Source of the DNA: Aureobasidium sp. EXF-3400
Lineage: Eukaryota > Ascomycota > Dothideomycetes > Dothideales > Saccotheciaceae
DNA length: 64,000 nt
Direction: 5' to 3'
Assembly (NCBI GenBank): GCA_024195585.1
Contig: SWBL01000005.1
Coordinates: 62,001 to 126,000 of the forward strand
The notes under the pieces were generated by a model that ran no database searches, had not been told where the DNA came from, and saw only the letters and a list, made by a program, of their open reading frames with translations. Every line of letters starts with the position of its first letter. Within the stretch, counting starts at the first letter, position 1. The translations under genes and the position numbers were made by a program. Positions 9,201-19,339 of the stretch are shown here, one piece after another.

Positions 9201-12200
9201 ATGGTGTTCGTTAAGCCCACTGTCGGAATCTCTCGTCTTGCCGGTACAGCATTCAAATCCTTCACCCACGGATACGCTCAGACTGTTGTCGCCGCTTCTC
9301 AGTCTTCCTACGCTTCACAGAACACCGGTGTTACTCCTCTCGCAAGCAACTGGATCCATCGAATTGGCGGCAACACCAGCACATCTCAACTCCAACATGT
9401 GCCGACACATGCGAGCACCCAGGCAGCTCGTCAGGACAGCAATTACAATGATGGTCTAGCGCAATATTACGAGGCATGGCAGAAACACCACAAGAACGGC
9501 GACCTTCGTGAATGGCAACAGTTCCAGTTTCAGAAGTTGATCGGATACTCAAGCGCAGCAGCTGCTGAGAGCAAGGAACTGGACGATGTTCAGGAAAGCA
9601 GTGCGATTGAGGAAGTGGATGAGAGTCTGGAAGATGCACCACAACGAGGCAAATTGAAGCGCGCATACACGACCAGCGCCGTAGATAACTTCGGGAAGGC
9701 TATCGACAACCAGGAAGCTGCCGCTATTGCGTTCGCGCAGGTTAACGAAGCCATTGCAGAGGAGATCAGCAAGACCAAGCAAGAAGTTGAGGCTGCCGTT
9801 GACGTGGCGATCGAGGAAGACGCTGTTTCAGAAAAGACCATCACCCCAGCTCAAGGTGGGCAAGAGCAGTTGTCCAGCGATGTTCACGACACCACTGTTG
9901 CCGCTCCCATCTCGGAGCTCGACGCGTACACACAGGAACTGGAAATGATGCTTCGCGATAAGCAATATTCACGCATTCCTAGTATCTTCGAGTCGATGCT
10001 GTATGCTGGTGTAAGACAGCCTCCAGCTTCAGCCTATCGTGCTTTGATGACCTCGGCCATCGAGCTCACTACTAGCAAACACCAGAAGGTTCCCAAGGCC
10101 CTGGAAGTCTACTCGGACATGCTCCGTCGCAGAGTGATTCCGGATGCAGAAACTTACACCGCTCTAATTGATCTTCTGGCAAACAGAGCTCTGGAAGCTT
10201 CTGCTACCAAGAAGGTTCTTGAGGATAAGCGTTTACGTTATGGTGGCATGGAAGCCGAGGACAGCTTCCTCTTCCACTCGGATGCGCTGGAGTATGCCAT
10301 CTTTGCAGAGGACGAGTCCTTGAGCATTGCCTTGACCACATTCAATTCTGCTTCAACAAAGGTCGACCTCTCAACCAAATCTTACGGTCTCTTGATTCAT
10401 GCATGTGCCAAGCAAGGACGCGTCTCTGACATGATGCGTCTGTTTGACCACATGTCAGGCAAGGATATTGTGCCCAACGCGAACATTTTCCCGGCCATGA
10501 TCAACGCATTCGCGCTTGCAGGAGACTTGCGCAATGCTGTGGACTGCTACGACAACTACAAGAAGCTGGCTATCGAAAACGATGCTGGATTGAACAGCAT
10601 GTCCAGAATGGACGAAGTTGTTTACTCTTCTCTGATCAAGGCATATGCTTCCTGTCAGCACTTGAACGGTGGCCAGAAGTTCCTGCGCGAGATTGAGTCT
10701 CAGGAGCAGAACGCTTTCAAGCGCCAAGCCATCCGTGACACAGTTTACGTCGAGTCCTTCCTTCCTCTTTCGCTCCAGACTGGTAATTTCAAGGAAGCAT
10801 CTGCGATTCTTGCTAATGTCTCGAGCGCCGCTTCTGTCCAGGCTCTGAATGCGATCATCGCCGCCGCCGCCGATAACAACAACTCAGTTGAGAGCACTAA
10901 GGCATTCAACGCTCTTGCTGCCGTCGGTGCTGACCTGGCTCCTTCTTCTATGGCAATGCTAGCAATGCACGTCCGCAATGCGAACCTTGACGCAGCTGAA
11001 CCCTACTGGCGCGTGCTTGAGAATTCCATGGCCACTTCTGCCTTCATTGAGCCGGCTACCATGCGTGCTCTTGCTCTCATCAGCGTCGGTTTTGTTACTC
11101 GTGGTATTGCGCAAACTCGTCACATATTGAGCCGTATAAGAGACGCTCAGAATTCAGCTTCTGCAAACCACGAGATCGCCGAAAAGGTCGAAGAGGTTAT
11201 CGAGGTCCTTGGCAGCTTTGCCTTGAAGAACAACAACACGCTTGAGCTCGGTGCCAGCGTGGAGCTTCTGCGCATGATGGTGGACAACGGTGCTCTTGTG
11301 AACCCTATTGCCGAGCACCTTGTGGCTTCTTTCGGTTCTCAGGAGATCTCGCAGCTCAATCCCAGTGACATCGGTCTTTTGACTAAGATTCAGTCGCGCA
11401 TGATCCTGGACGAGTCGGCTCCTGAGATTGCTGGTGATGCCAGATTCGCTTGCCTCCTCGAGAACATTGTCTCCCGCGCCATCCTTCCTGACGTCTCTAC
11501 CGAGAACTTGATTGAGAAGACTCTGATCAACCTGGACCGTAGTGATCTCAGCCGCCTGTGGAACAACTACCGATACCCCGTTCTTCCTTCGCCCGTCTAC
11601 CCGCCTGTTGTGAACTTCAACACTTTCCCTCAAGCACCTATGGTACCTGTCTCGCCTGTTTTCGATGACGCTTTCGACCCTTATGCCAGCCGGACTGACA
11701 ACAAGACTTCAGTCGCCATTACTGACCTCCTTGAGAAACCCCATGGAAAGTCTGCATCCAACCTGAATGAGGCTCTCGCCAAATTCCGCAACATCCGTCG
11801 TGCTGGGCGCGTTCCAAGATTCTTCGCCTACTCAAAGCTGATCACTGCTGCCGCCAAAGAGAACCAATTCCACCTCTGCCGCGATATTCTAGAGATGGCC
11901 AAGCAGGACGTACCTTTCCTTCCTCAATACCGTGTAGTCAGGTTCGGGTGGGTCTCGATCCTTGACTCTATGTTGTCAGCTTGCCTAACTGTTGGCCGCC
12001 GCGATCTCGCCGCTCAGTACCACCAAGACTTGCTTGACATGGGAGCCTCTCCCTCCGCCAACACTTACGGATTGTACATCACAACTCTCAAGGAGAACAC
12101 CAAGACTTTCGATGAAGCCACTGAAGCCGTGAAGATTTTCTTGCGTGCTAAGGCAGAGGGTGTCGAGCCTACTTCTTTCCTCTACAACGCGTTGATCGGT

Positions 12201-13070
12201 AAGCTGGGCAAGGCCCGTAGAATCGATGACTGTCTCTTCTACTTTGCTGAGATGCGCAACCTTGGTATTCGTCCCACCTCGGTCACCTACGGTACAATCG
12301 TCAATGCCCTCTGCCGTGTCAGTGATGAGAAATTTGCTGAGGAGATTTTCGAGGAGATGGAAGCATGTGCCAACTACAAGCCTCGTCCTGCACCATACCA
12401 CAGCTTGATGCAGCATTTCTTGACCACCAAGCGAGACCGCAGCAAGGTGTTGAGCTACTATGAGCGCATGCGTTCTAAGGGTATTCAGCCTACCATGCAC
12501 ACCTACAAGCTTCTCATCGACACTCACGCTACCCTCGAGCCTCTGAACATGGCTGAGGCTGAAAGTGTTCTCGCCGAGATGCGTGCTGCAGGCGAAAAGC
12601 CTGAGGCTGTTCATTATGCTGCGCTCATCCACGCTAAGGGTTGCGTACAGCAGGACATGGCTGGTGCTCGTGCCCTCTTTGACACTGTCGCTTCAGATCC
12701 GAAAATCAAGCTTCAGCCTTGCGTCTACCAGGCTATGTTCGAGTCTCTCGTCGCAAACCGTCAAGTTGCTGATGCTGAGCCTTTGCTCGCTCACATGGCT
12801 GCCCGCAGAGTCGAGATGACTCCTTACATTGCCAATGCATTGATTCATGGTTGGACATTGGAAAAGGACATCGCGCGTGCTCGCCAGGCTTTCGAGCGTA
12901 TCAACTTCGCCGACCGTGAGCCCAGCACATACGAGGCTATGGTTCGTGCCTACCTTGCTGTCGAGGATCGCGAAGGCGCCCAGGCCGTTGTTGGTGAGGC
13001 TCTCAGCAGAGGCTACCCTACCGCTGTTGCCAACAAGATTGTTGAGCTCATCAGTGGTGGCAGACAATAG
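9201..13070 (+). CDS. Mitochondrial pentatricopeptide-repeat (PPR) protein, 1289 residues
   Basis: One uninterrupted frame encodes 1289 residues. The N terminus (MVFVKPTVGISRLAGTAFK and onward) is basic, Ser/Thr/Ala-rich and poor in acidic residues, as in mitochondrial presequences. Residues about 120-230 are acidic. From about residue 235 there are repeated 35-residue helical-hairpin units of PPR type, such as VPKALEVYSDMLRRRVIPD, YGLLIHACAKQGRVSDMMR and a cluster at 970-1260 with FLYNALIGKLGKARRIDD and TYGTIVNALCRVSD. PPR proteins bind organellar RNA and control its processing, stability or translation. Size and two-block layout recall the fungal Pet309/Cya-5 group that acts on cox1 mRNA, but I cannot separate it from other large fungal PPR proteins by eye, so no symbol is given. 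The start is chosen at the first ATG with a presequence-like run. Confidence 0.85.
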   Translation: MVFVKPTVGISRLAGTAFKSFTHGYAQTVVAASQSSYASQNTGVTPLASNWIHRIGGNTSTSQLQHVPTHASTQAARQDSNYNDGLAQYYEAWQKHHKNGDLREWQQFQFQKLIGYSSAAAAESKELDDVQESSAIEEVDESLEDAPQRGKLKRAYTTSAVDNFGKAIDNQEAAAIAFAQVNEAIAEEISKTKQEVEAAVDVAIEEDAVSEKTITPAQGGQEQLSSDVHDTTVAAPISELDAYTQELEMMLRDKQYSRIPSIFESMLYAGVRQPPASAYRALMTSAIELTTSKHQKVPKALEVYSDMLRRRVIPDAETYTALIDLLANRALEASATKKVLEDKRLRYGGMEAEDSFLFHSDALEYAIFAEDESLSIALTTFNSASTKVDLSTKSYGLLIHACAKQGRVSDMMRLFDHMSGKDIVPNANIFPAMINAFALAGDLRNAVDCYDNYKKLAIENDAGLNSMSRMDEVVYSSLIKAYASCQHLNGGQKFLREIESQEQNAFKRQAIRDTVYVESFLPLSLQTGNFKEASAILANVSSAASVQALNAIIAAAADNNNSVESTKAFNALAAVGADLAPSSMAMLAMHVRNANLDAAEPYWRVLENSMATSAFIEPATMRALALISVGFVTRGIAQTRHILSRIRDAQNSASANHEIAEKVEEVIEVLGSFALKNNNTLELGASVELLRMMVDNGALVNPIAEHLVASFGSQEISQLNPSDIGLLTKIQSRMILDESAPEIAGDARFACLLENIVSRAILPDVSTENLIEKTLINLDRSDLSRLWNNYRYPVLPSPVYPPVVNFNTFPQAPMVPVSPVFDDAFDPYASRTDNKTSVAITDLLEKPHGKSASNLNEALAKFRNIRRAGRVPRFFAYSKLITAAAKENQFHLCRDILEMAKQDVPFLPQYRVVRFGWVSILDSMLSACLTVGRRDLAAQYHQDLLDMGASPSANTYGLYITTLKENTKTFDEATEAVKIFLRAKAEGVEPTSFLYNALIGKLGKARRIDDCLFYFAEMRNLGIRPTSVTYGTIVNALCRVSDEKFAEEIFEEMEACANYKPRPAPYHSLMQHFLTTKRDRSKVLSYYERMRSKGIQPTMHTYKLLIDTHATLEPLNMAEAESVLAEMRAAGEKPEAVHYAALIHAKGCVQQDMAGARALFDTVASDPKIKLQPCVYQAMFESLVANRQVADAEPLLAHMAARRVEMTPYIANALIHGWTLEKDIARARQAFERINFADREPSTYEAMVRAYLAVEDREGAQAVVGEALSRGYPTAVANKIVELISGGRQ

Positions 13071-13727
13071 TCTGTCGTTTCAGCCTTCTTCAAACAATAT
13101 TTCACTTCGATTTTTTCTTTAGCGTTTTGGAGCGAAATACCACGAGGAACACGATTGCAAGGGATGGGATGGCGTCGGGGTTTTGCGATCAAATCATGGC
13201 GTCAAAGACGTGTGTAATGGGTGGTCACCGATGGGGTTTTTGGTTTATGGGTGTTGTCATTGTACAAAGATATCCGGGAGCAAGGAAGGCATAAAAAGTT
13301 GCCTGTCCCCTCTCATGCGTTTGTTGGTTGGATCGGTCGGTTCTTTCTTACATACATCTCCTCTCTGCCGGATCTCTGATACCATATACTCTGAAAGATC
13401 TGGGTATATGGTTAGATCTGGGTGCCCTTCAATGAGCAAATTCAAAAGAATTTTTTCAATCTTCCGAATCCTGTTTCTCCCTACATTGTACAAAACTTCT
13501 GCTCCTGACGCTCTAACTGTTTGGGTGAGAGACGGTAAGAAGACGTCAATGTCGTGGTCAAGGAATGAAGGTAGGATGTGTTTTCTGAAGTCTGAATCGC
13601 AGATTTCGCGCTTCCATCCCTCCCTGAGCAAGAGCTGACTTATTTGTCACAACGCTTCACAGGAGACTTTGCTCCAGCGTCAGATCTGCAGAATGTCCTT
13701 CGAATGATGCGCAAAAAGAAAATCTAA
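13071..13727. other. Intergenic: 3' flank of PPR gene
   Basis: No supported gene in 650 bases. The last bases before 13728 (A-runs at about 13713-13721, T-runs on the minus strand) serve as the Pol III terminator of the adjoining tRNA. Confidence 0.6.
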
Positions 13728-13861
13728 TGCGGCGAGTAGGATTCGAACCTACGATCTCTGCATCCTGTGGCCACCCAGCACCGAAACAGTTACTGAATGG
13801 CGAGGCGCTTGTGTTTGCAAGACACATTTCTGCAGCGTCTTGACCACTAGACCACCGCCGC
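13728..13861 (-). tRNA. Intron-containing tRNA, isotype unresolved
   Basis: On the minus strand the acceptor GCGGCGG pairs with TCGCCGC (last pair G-U) followed by discriminator A. The D arm is GTC/GAC around TAGTGGTCAA. The T arm is GTAGG-TTCGAAT-CCTAC, with a perfect B box GGTTCGAATCC. CTGCA and TGCAG form a five-pair anticodon stem with variable loop AGATC. Between the two halves lie 68 bases, so the anticodon loop contains an insert of about 61 nt. If cut at the usual 37/38 site, position 33 would be A rather than the near-universal U, so the standard splice position is doubtful. The insert also contains GTGTCT, a TAAC box and a terminal CCACAG. An internal hairpin TGTGT/ACACA encloses CTTGCAA. 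T-runs follow downstream on the minus strand, as expected for Pol III. Gene identity as a tRNA is firm; isotype is open. Confidence 0.75.
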
Positions 13862-14038
13862 TTTTGTTGGAAGAATTGAACAACAGGATTGAATATATGG
13901 TTTGATGGACGTCTTGGTTATGGATGAAGTAGGTGCTGATCGATCACATGTCAAGGCAGCACACCTCGAGCTCGTAGGAATGTACCTTCCCACCAAATCT
14001 AATCCATCGTCGTCATCATCTTCCCACATCCGACTCGC

Positions 14039-15017
14039 TCATTGCATCAAGAACTCCAAAAACGCCTTTGCAATCACAGCACCACCGTGAGTCTCCCCTA
14101 CTCTCTTAATACCGTCCTCATAAATCTCGTCTTTGAACACACCAGCATCGTGTCTAGCAGTCAGGATATGCGTCACCATTTCTCTGTTGAACTCTGGGTG
14201 TCCTTGTACAGTAATCAAGCGACCCTTGGCATACATGCCTTGGTTCTCACAGCGAGTTGTGTGTGCCAATGGAAGCACGCCTTCAGGGTATGAGAAGACC
14301 ATATCTTGGTGCATCTGGTGTATGCTCTGTTTATTCTTTGTTAGTTATCTCGACTAAAATCTGGTCAGGAGAAGTAATCGCTTACCAAAGAGTCAACGCC
14401 AAAAATGTCTTTACCCACGGAGGTGAGTTCCAAAGGTGTGACGCTGACCTCCCAACCGTGGGTGCCACGGTCGACTTTGGCACCCAATGCGCGACCTACG
14501 ATCTGGTGGCCAAAGCAGATACCCAAGACACGGATGCGAGATTGGGGTTCGAGGATCTTCTTTGTGAAGTCGACCAACTTGAGGATCCAGGGGTCGTTGT
14601 CGAAAGAGTTGTATTCTGTGAGAATCAAATTGTCAGGTACTCGGTTTCTTATAAAGCATGAAGACTCTTCTGCTCAGCTTCTTCTTCTCTTCCCATTTTT
14701 TCTACTCTTGTTCTTTTCTTGCTGAAACATTCCACCAAAAACAACAGAATATAACAGTTCACGAGAAAATACTCACTGCTTCCGGTCATCAAAACAGCAT
14801 CAACCTTATCCAGGTCCTCGGGATATTCTTGCTTGTCAACCACATCATAATTCGAGCACTCAACCTGCATTTTCTCTCCACCAGCCGCCGTCAAGTCTTG
14901 AGCGGCTTGTTTCAAGAGTGCAGCGAAGATGTCGCCGTAGCTGCCGTACTTGTTCAGTACCTTATCCATCGGTGTGTCACACTCGAGGATGACTATGCGA
15001 AGAGTACGAGTAGGCAT
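14039..15017 (-). CDS. Class I glutamine amidotransferase-like protein
   Basis: Exons on the minus strand are 15017-14777, 14615-14386 and 14326-14039, giving about 252 residues. The protein is a free-standing class I (triad) glutamine amidotransferase domain of the type seen in yeast YLR126C and bacterial GMP-synthase-like GATases. Visible features are an N-terminal LRIVILECDTP strand, MTGSKYNSFDND, the nucleophile elbow VLGICFGHQIVGRALG (Cys about residue 114), GWEVSVTPL, the IHQMHQDMV segment, and the catalytic region VQGHPEF with its His and Glu. There is no synthetase partner domain, so the acceptor substrate is unknown. Introns are GTGAGT...CACAG and GTAAGC...ACAG. I begin at ATG 15017 because the Rossmann-like strand follows; an in-frame ATG at 15113 adds a basic 32-residue extension that could be a targeting leader. 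Confidence 0.88.
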
Positions 15018-15617
15018 TTTCGTTGTGAGAGCTGTACTGGGTAGGACTTTAGGCGATAGTCTCTTGACGAATTTGTATTTCCTAGTAGATTTGATTGGTT
15101 GTCTTGGATTCAAAACAGATATCGGATGTTTGAAGACAGAGGATGGTGTTTTGGATGGTCATGAATTAAGTAATGTAGACTTGGTCAATGCACGGCTGGA
15201 GATCCACTCCGGCGTCGCTCGAGACGGCTAATAGGAAGCTGCTCCTTATCTGTCGTACTGACTGATCTCAATCGCTATCTTGTACTGGATCCCTATCATG
15301 ATACCGAGATGGATGGTTGTATGAGTTGAGGTTTTCTCTAGAAGCAAGCTACAAAACCCGGTTGCCTGATTGTGGATTGTTAAGGTGTACCTCGATGCAA
15401 TTACAGTTCAGGAGACACGCTATTACTGCCACGTTAATGCAAAGGCAAGATAAATGTACTTTTGTGTTGAGAATGATCATGTCGTGTATTCTTTTTCCCT
15501 CTAAGAGACCCGAAAAGAAGATAACTTATCTCAAAGTGAACCCTCAGCTACCTAACACCAAACATTGAAAAGAAAACTAAAGTTACAAAAGTCGTGGGGT
15601 ATAGGCGTGAATATTTT
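15018..15617. other. Intergenic between amidotransferase promoter and ARG1 3' end
   Basis: Both flanking genes are on the minus strand. The 600 bases hold the amidotransferase upstream region and the ARG1 3' flank. Nothing else is supported. Confidence 0.6.
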
Positions 15618-17033
15618 TTACATCTTCTTGCCAGCCTCCTCCATCATGCGGCCGTACTTCTTCAGGCGGATGGCGTTGACGGAGATGAAACCAGTGGTGT
15701 CCTCAGGGCGGAAGTCACCAATGACATCCATGGAGGACTCGTCCATGTCGTACAGCTTCTCGGTATCGGACCAGCGACCGAGGACGCTGAAGGCACCCTT
15801 GTAGACGCGGCAGCGGACGGCACCGTTGACGCTGTCCTGCGAGGCGGCAACGCACTGGAGGAGGAACTTGCATTCGGGAGAGAAGTAGAGACCGTTGTAG
15901 AGGATCTGTGAGGGTATACAGTTAGCTGTTTGATCGTGACGGCACCGAAGAGTTTGTCAGAACGTACCTTGGCGTAGTTGAAGGTCAAGAACTGGTCACG
16001 GAGAGCGCGAACCTCACGGTCCATGGTCAGACCCTCGAGATCGATGTGAGCAGCGCGCAGGCAGGTAAGACCGGGAGTCTCGTAGCAGCCACGGGACTTG
16101 AGACCAATGAAACGGTTCTCGACGATGTCGATACGGCCAACACCGTGCTTGCGGGCAATGGCGTTGACAGCAAGGAAGAGCTCAGTAGCATCAGTGACGG
16201 TCTTGCCGCCAGGGAGCTCAGCCTTGACAGGGAGACCCTTCTCGAAGTGCAGGACAAAGTCCTCGGGCTGCTCGGGAGCCTTGGTGGGGTCGACGGTCAA
16301 CTTCCACATGTCCTCGGGAGGAGTAACGTTGGGGTCCTCGAGAATGCCGGCCTCGTAACTGCAGTGAGCCAAGTTCTCGTCCATGCTCCAGGGCTTGCTC
16401 TTTGTGCTGGTGACAGGGATGCCAGACTGCTCGGCGTAGTCGAGAAGGTCCTGGCGACCCTTGAAGCGGTTGTAGAAGACAGGGTCGCGCCATGGGGCAA
16501 TGACCTGGATGGTGGGCTGCAGGGCGTAGAAGGCAAGCTCGAAGCGGACCTGGTCGTTGCCCTTGCCGGTGCAGCCGTGGGAAACAGCGAAACAGCCTTC
16601 CTTCTGAGCGACGGCGATCTGGGCGCGGGCAATGACGGGACGGGCAAGCGAAGTACCTAGCGGGTGGTCAGGATGTGGCCGCCAACAGCCAATTGGAGAG
16701 TATTTCACTTACCCAAGAGGTAAACGTTCTCGTAGATGGCGTTGCACTGGACAGCAGGCCAGCACAGCTCCTCGACGAACTCCTGGCGAAGATCCTCAAT
16801 GTAGCACTTCTCGGCACCAATCTTGAGGGCCTTCTCGCGGGCAGCGTCGAAGTCCTCCTCCTGACCAACGTTGGCCATGAAGCAGATGACACCGTAGCCC
16901 TGGTCCAGCAGGTACTTGAGGATACACGAGGTATCGAGACCGCCAGAGTAGGCGAGACAGACCTGTAGACGAGGGTCAATTGGATGCTATAGATAAGACG
17001 GCATGCACTGTTTCTTACCTTTTGCTTGACCAT
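15618..17033 (-). CDS. ARG1: Argininosuccinate synthase
   Basis: Exons on the minus strand are 17033-17019, 16962-16713, 16656-15968 and 15905-15618, giving about 413 residues, the usual length. The enzyme joins citrulline and aspartate, using ATP, in arginine biosynthesis in the cytosol. The P-loop-like nucleotide site [12 protein letters not shown] opens the second exon. [16 protein letters not shown], the citrulline/aspartate-binding stretch, follows in exon 3, then [15 protein letters not shown] and [10 protein letters not shown]. The C terminus is [14 protein letters not shown]. The first exon is only 15 bases (MVKQK). Introns are GTAAGA...TACAG, GTAAGT...GCTAG and GTACGT...CACAG, and all joins keep the conserved sequence intact. 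A TGAGTCA site lies about 96 bases upstream of the start, as expected for general amino-acid control. Identification is certain. Confidence 0.96.
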
Positions 17034-17664
17034 ATTGATGGATGTGATGTGGATTGGTGGAAGTATTGGATGAAGGAAGGGAAGATGGATTCCGAAGAGG
17101 CAGTTTAAGAAAGATGGAGAATGGATGGTGAGTCAATGGCCAGAAAAAAAGTGAGCTCCACGTTGGCGCGCCAGCTCCACGCTTCCTAGTCAGTTATCGG
17201 GCGTATCGCAGCGCTGATCACTGTTCCGGTTTGGCTTTTTGGTTGCTGTGACTGTTTGCTGGCACTAATCGCTCTCCAGCTCCGTCACCGGCGCTGCTTC
17301 CTCCCCTGTTCCGCCGACTTTCCCCGCGCTTGCCATGTTAAAGCCGTCGAAACCCACGAGTCAAGTCTCGCCGACCCCCTCAACCACAACCTTCACCAAC
17401 CAGAAGCCGTTGGCCCACAGCAAAGACGACTGAATGTAGCTCGCCTACTCGTTGTTTTCAATTTTGAAGGTCTCAATTCAATGTCGTGTTCCGACGTGAG
17501 ATGGTTCATATCATTCTGTCCTATTATTGTCCTTGTACATTGGACGACTGATCGCTAATATGTCTGGTCTGGCTCTCGCATTGTCTTCAACAGACAGCAA
17601 GTGCGTTTCAGCCTGTAGCCCGGGTGCATATTGTACATCCTTCCTTTCTCGAAACACATGAACA
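17034..17664. other. ARG1 promoter and 3' flank of membrane-protein gene
   Basis: The segment carries the ARG1 upstream region, including a TGAGTCA site, and the 3' flank of the next minus-strand gene. No other gene is supported. Confidence 0.6.
17129..17135. promoter_or_regulatory. TGAGTCA, candidate Gcn4/CPC1 site upstream of ARG1
   Basis: The heptamer matches the Gcn4/CPC1 half-site pair TGA(C/G)TCA and sits about 96 bases before the ARG1 start codon. Arginine genes are classic targets of cross-pathway control in fungi. A single 7-base match is weak by itself; position and target gene make it plausible. Confidence 0.55.
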
Positions 17665-19339
17665 TCAAAACTTGTACTTTGAACCCGATGCTTCAATCTG
17701 CGCGCCACGTTCAATGTCGTGGTCCGAAGGTGGGTGCTGGTCGAAGCTGTACTTGACATCACCACGCTCGAGGTCAGACGCAGCGTCGAAACTCGATTGC
17801 GACTCGCGTGAGCTATCGCTGGGTCGACGCTTCTTCTGCAGCTTGCGGCTATGCCGCCTTTCGTTGCTTTCGAAGCTTGCTGATCGTGCTCGTGCGTGAT
17901 GATATGCAACTCCTTGAGCAGAGTCTTTGGCTGCAGCCTCTGCATCCAACGTTCCTGGCTTAAGCACAGCAAAGCCTGAATTCACTGCGCGTAGCACAGT
18001 CGGATCTGGGCGTGTGTAAGACACACCTGAGCCGCGACGGGATTTAGACTCCGAGGCGGGCGTCTTGGGCTCGGGAAACTCGACCTCTGGATGGTTCTCT
18101 GACACTGGGGTAGTGAAAGGGTTGAGCGTGTTGTTAGAACTAGATGAACCAGGGGGTGGAGGTGTCTTTGAGCGTGGAAGGGAAAAGTTGTGTACTTCGC
18201 TTGCCCCCAAAGGTGATGAAGTCCAGTCACCGGAGGTACCAGTACGGCGACTTCTAGGTACCAGACGTCCTGTTTCAGCAACTTGCGACATGCGGTGAGT
18301 CTGAAGGGCGTCATCAAATGCTGGGTTTCCGCTCATCGAGTGGACTGGAGGTGGTCTTGCAAAGTCGAGATATGATGCTGGCAGGTCGTTGCTTCCACTA
18401 CTGCCCCCTCTCGACGAACCCGAGGAAGAGCTATGGTAGCTGACAATTCTGGCTGGATCTGAGACATAGTGTTAGCGTTAAAGATTGAATCCTGGACCGT
18501 ATTGCATACCAGTCGGCATGCCAGTGGGCACTCTAGTCTCAAGAGTATGAGCATTGCGGAAGTGTTTGGAGCTACTGCCTTCATATCTTTGGTACGAGTG
18601 CGGAGGGTAACGGCGAGAACTTGAAGCGACAGGCTCAGGGGAGGATGGCGGGTTACTTCCAATGCTGCCGATGGACGTCGAACGGTCCGTGGACAGCGCC
18701 CTGCTTTGCCCTCTTGACGAAGATGCGACAGAACTATTGAACGGTGATGTCTCTGTACCATTGTTCGTAAGAGTCATTCCGACATCTGTCAATGAGCCTT
18801 GTCGACTCTGTTGTTGGATGGGCCTGTAGGCTGACATAGAGCTTGAAGAGGTTTCGCGTATGCTTGCAGCTGGTGTGTTATTGCGAGAGATCCATACTCC
18901 ATCGACCTCAATGCCACTTTCAATCGCTCGAATACCGAATGGAATGTTTGGTCCATCGTCCATCAGACGCCTTTTTTGGACCATGGCCTCCTGGGCTGAC
19001 TTTTCCTTTTGTTTCTGTTTCTGCTTCTTTGGGCCTTTGCGCATACTCAAGCTGCGGATGATACTCTTCTCACGATTGATTGGCTGAGGACCGGCCTTCT
19101 CATACTGGCGAAGTTTATGATGCGTGTACCACAGCTTGAGGCAGCCAGCAAAAATAGTCAGAACCTAATACAGATGTGAGCAACGATCGATGGTTAGTCA
19201 GAAGCTGAAGGGCACATACAATAAGGCAGGCGAGAACCTATCACATGTTAGTAGAAGCTCGCGAGGGATTTATGTGTGCAGCACGTACAAAGGTCATCTT
19301 CTCCCACAGCGCCCAACCAACGAAGAACACTTTCCCCAT
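17665..19339 (-). CDS. Single-pass membrane protein of unknown function with long disordered tail
   Basis: Exons on the minus strand are 19339-19289, 19237-19220, 19164-18510 and 18458-17665, giving about 505 residues. The first 40 residues (MGKVFFVGWALWEKMTF, then VLACLI and VLTIFAGCLKLWY) form one hydrophobic segment, followed by a basic stretch (HHKLRQYEKAG, and a Lys/Gln-rich run near residue 65). Next comes a short ordered-looking patch, IPFGIRAIESGIEVDGVWISRNN, around residues 93-115. The rest is Ser/Pro/Arg-rich and probably disordered, with many potential phosphorylation sites. The basic run after the hydrophobic segment suggests an N-out, C-in topology with a cytoplasmic tail, by the positive-inside rule. 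The second exon is an 18-base micro-exon. Introns are GTACGT...GATAG, GTATGT...TTAG and GTATGC...CTCAG. I do not recognise a named family. Confidence 0.8.

Noticed and set aside
12693..13067. Minus-strand frame opposite the PPR C terminus
   Set aside because: Shadow of the PPR coding strand; no independent support.
16046..16660. 204-codon plus-strand frame opposite ARG1
   Set aside because: Exact antisense of conserved argininosuccinate synthase codons; the ARG1 exons explain the openness.
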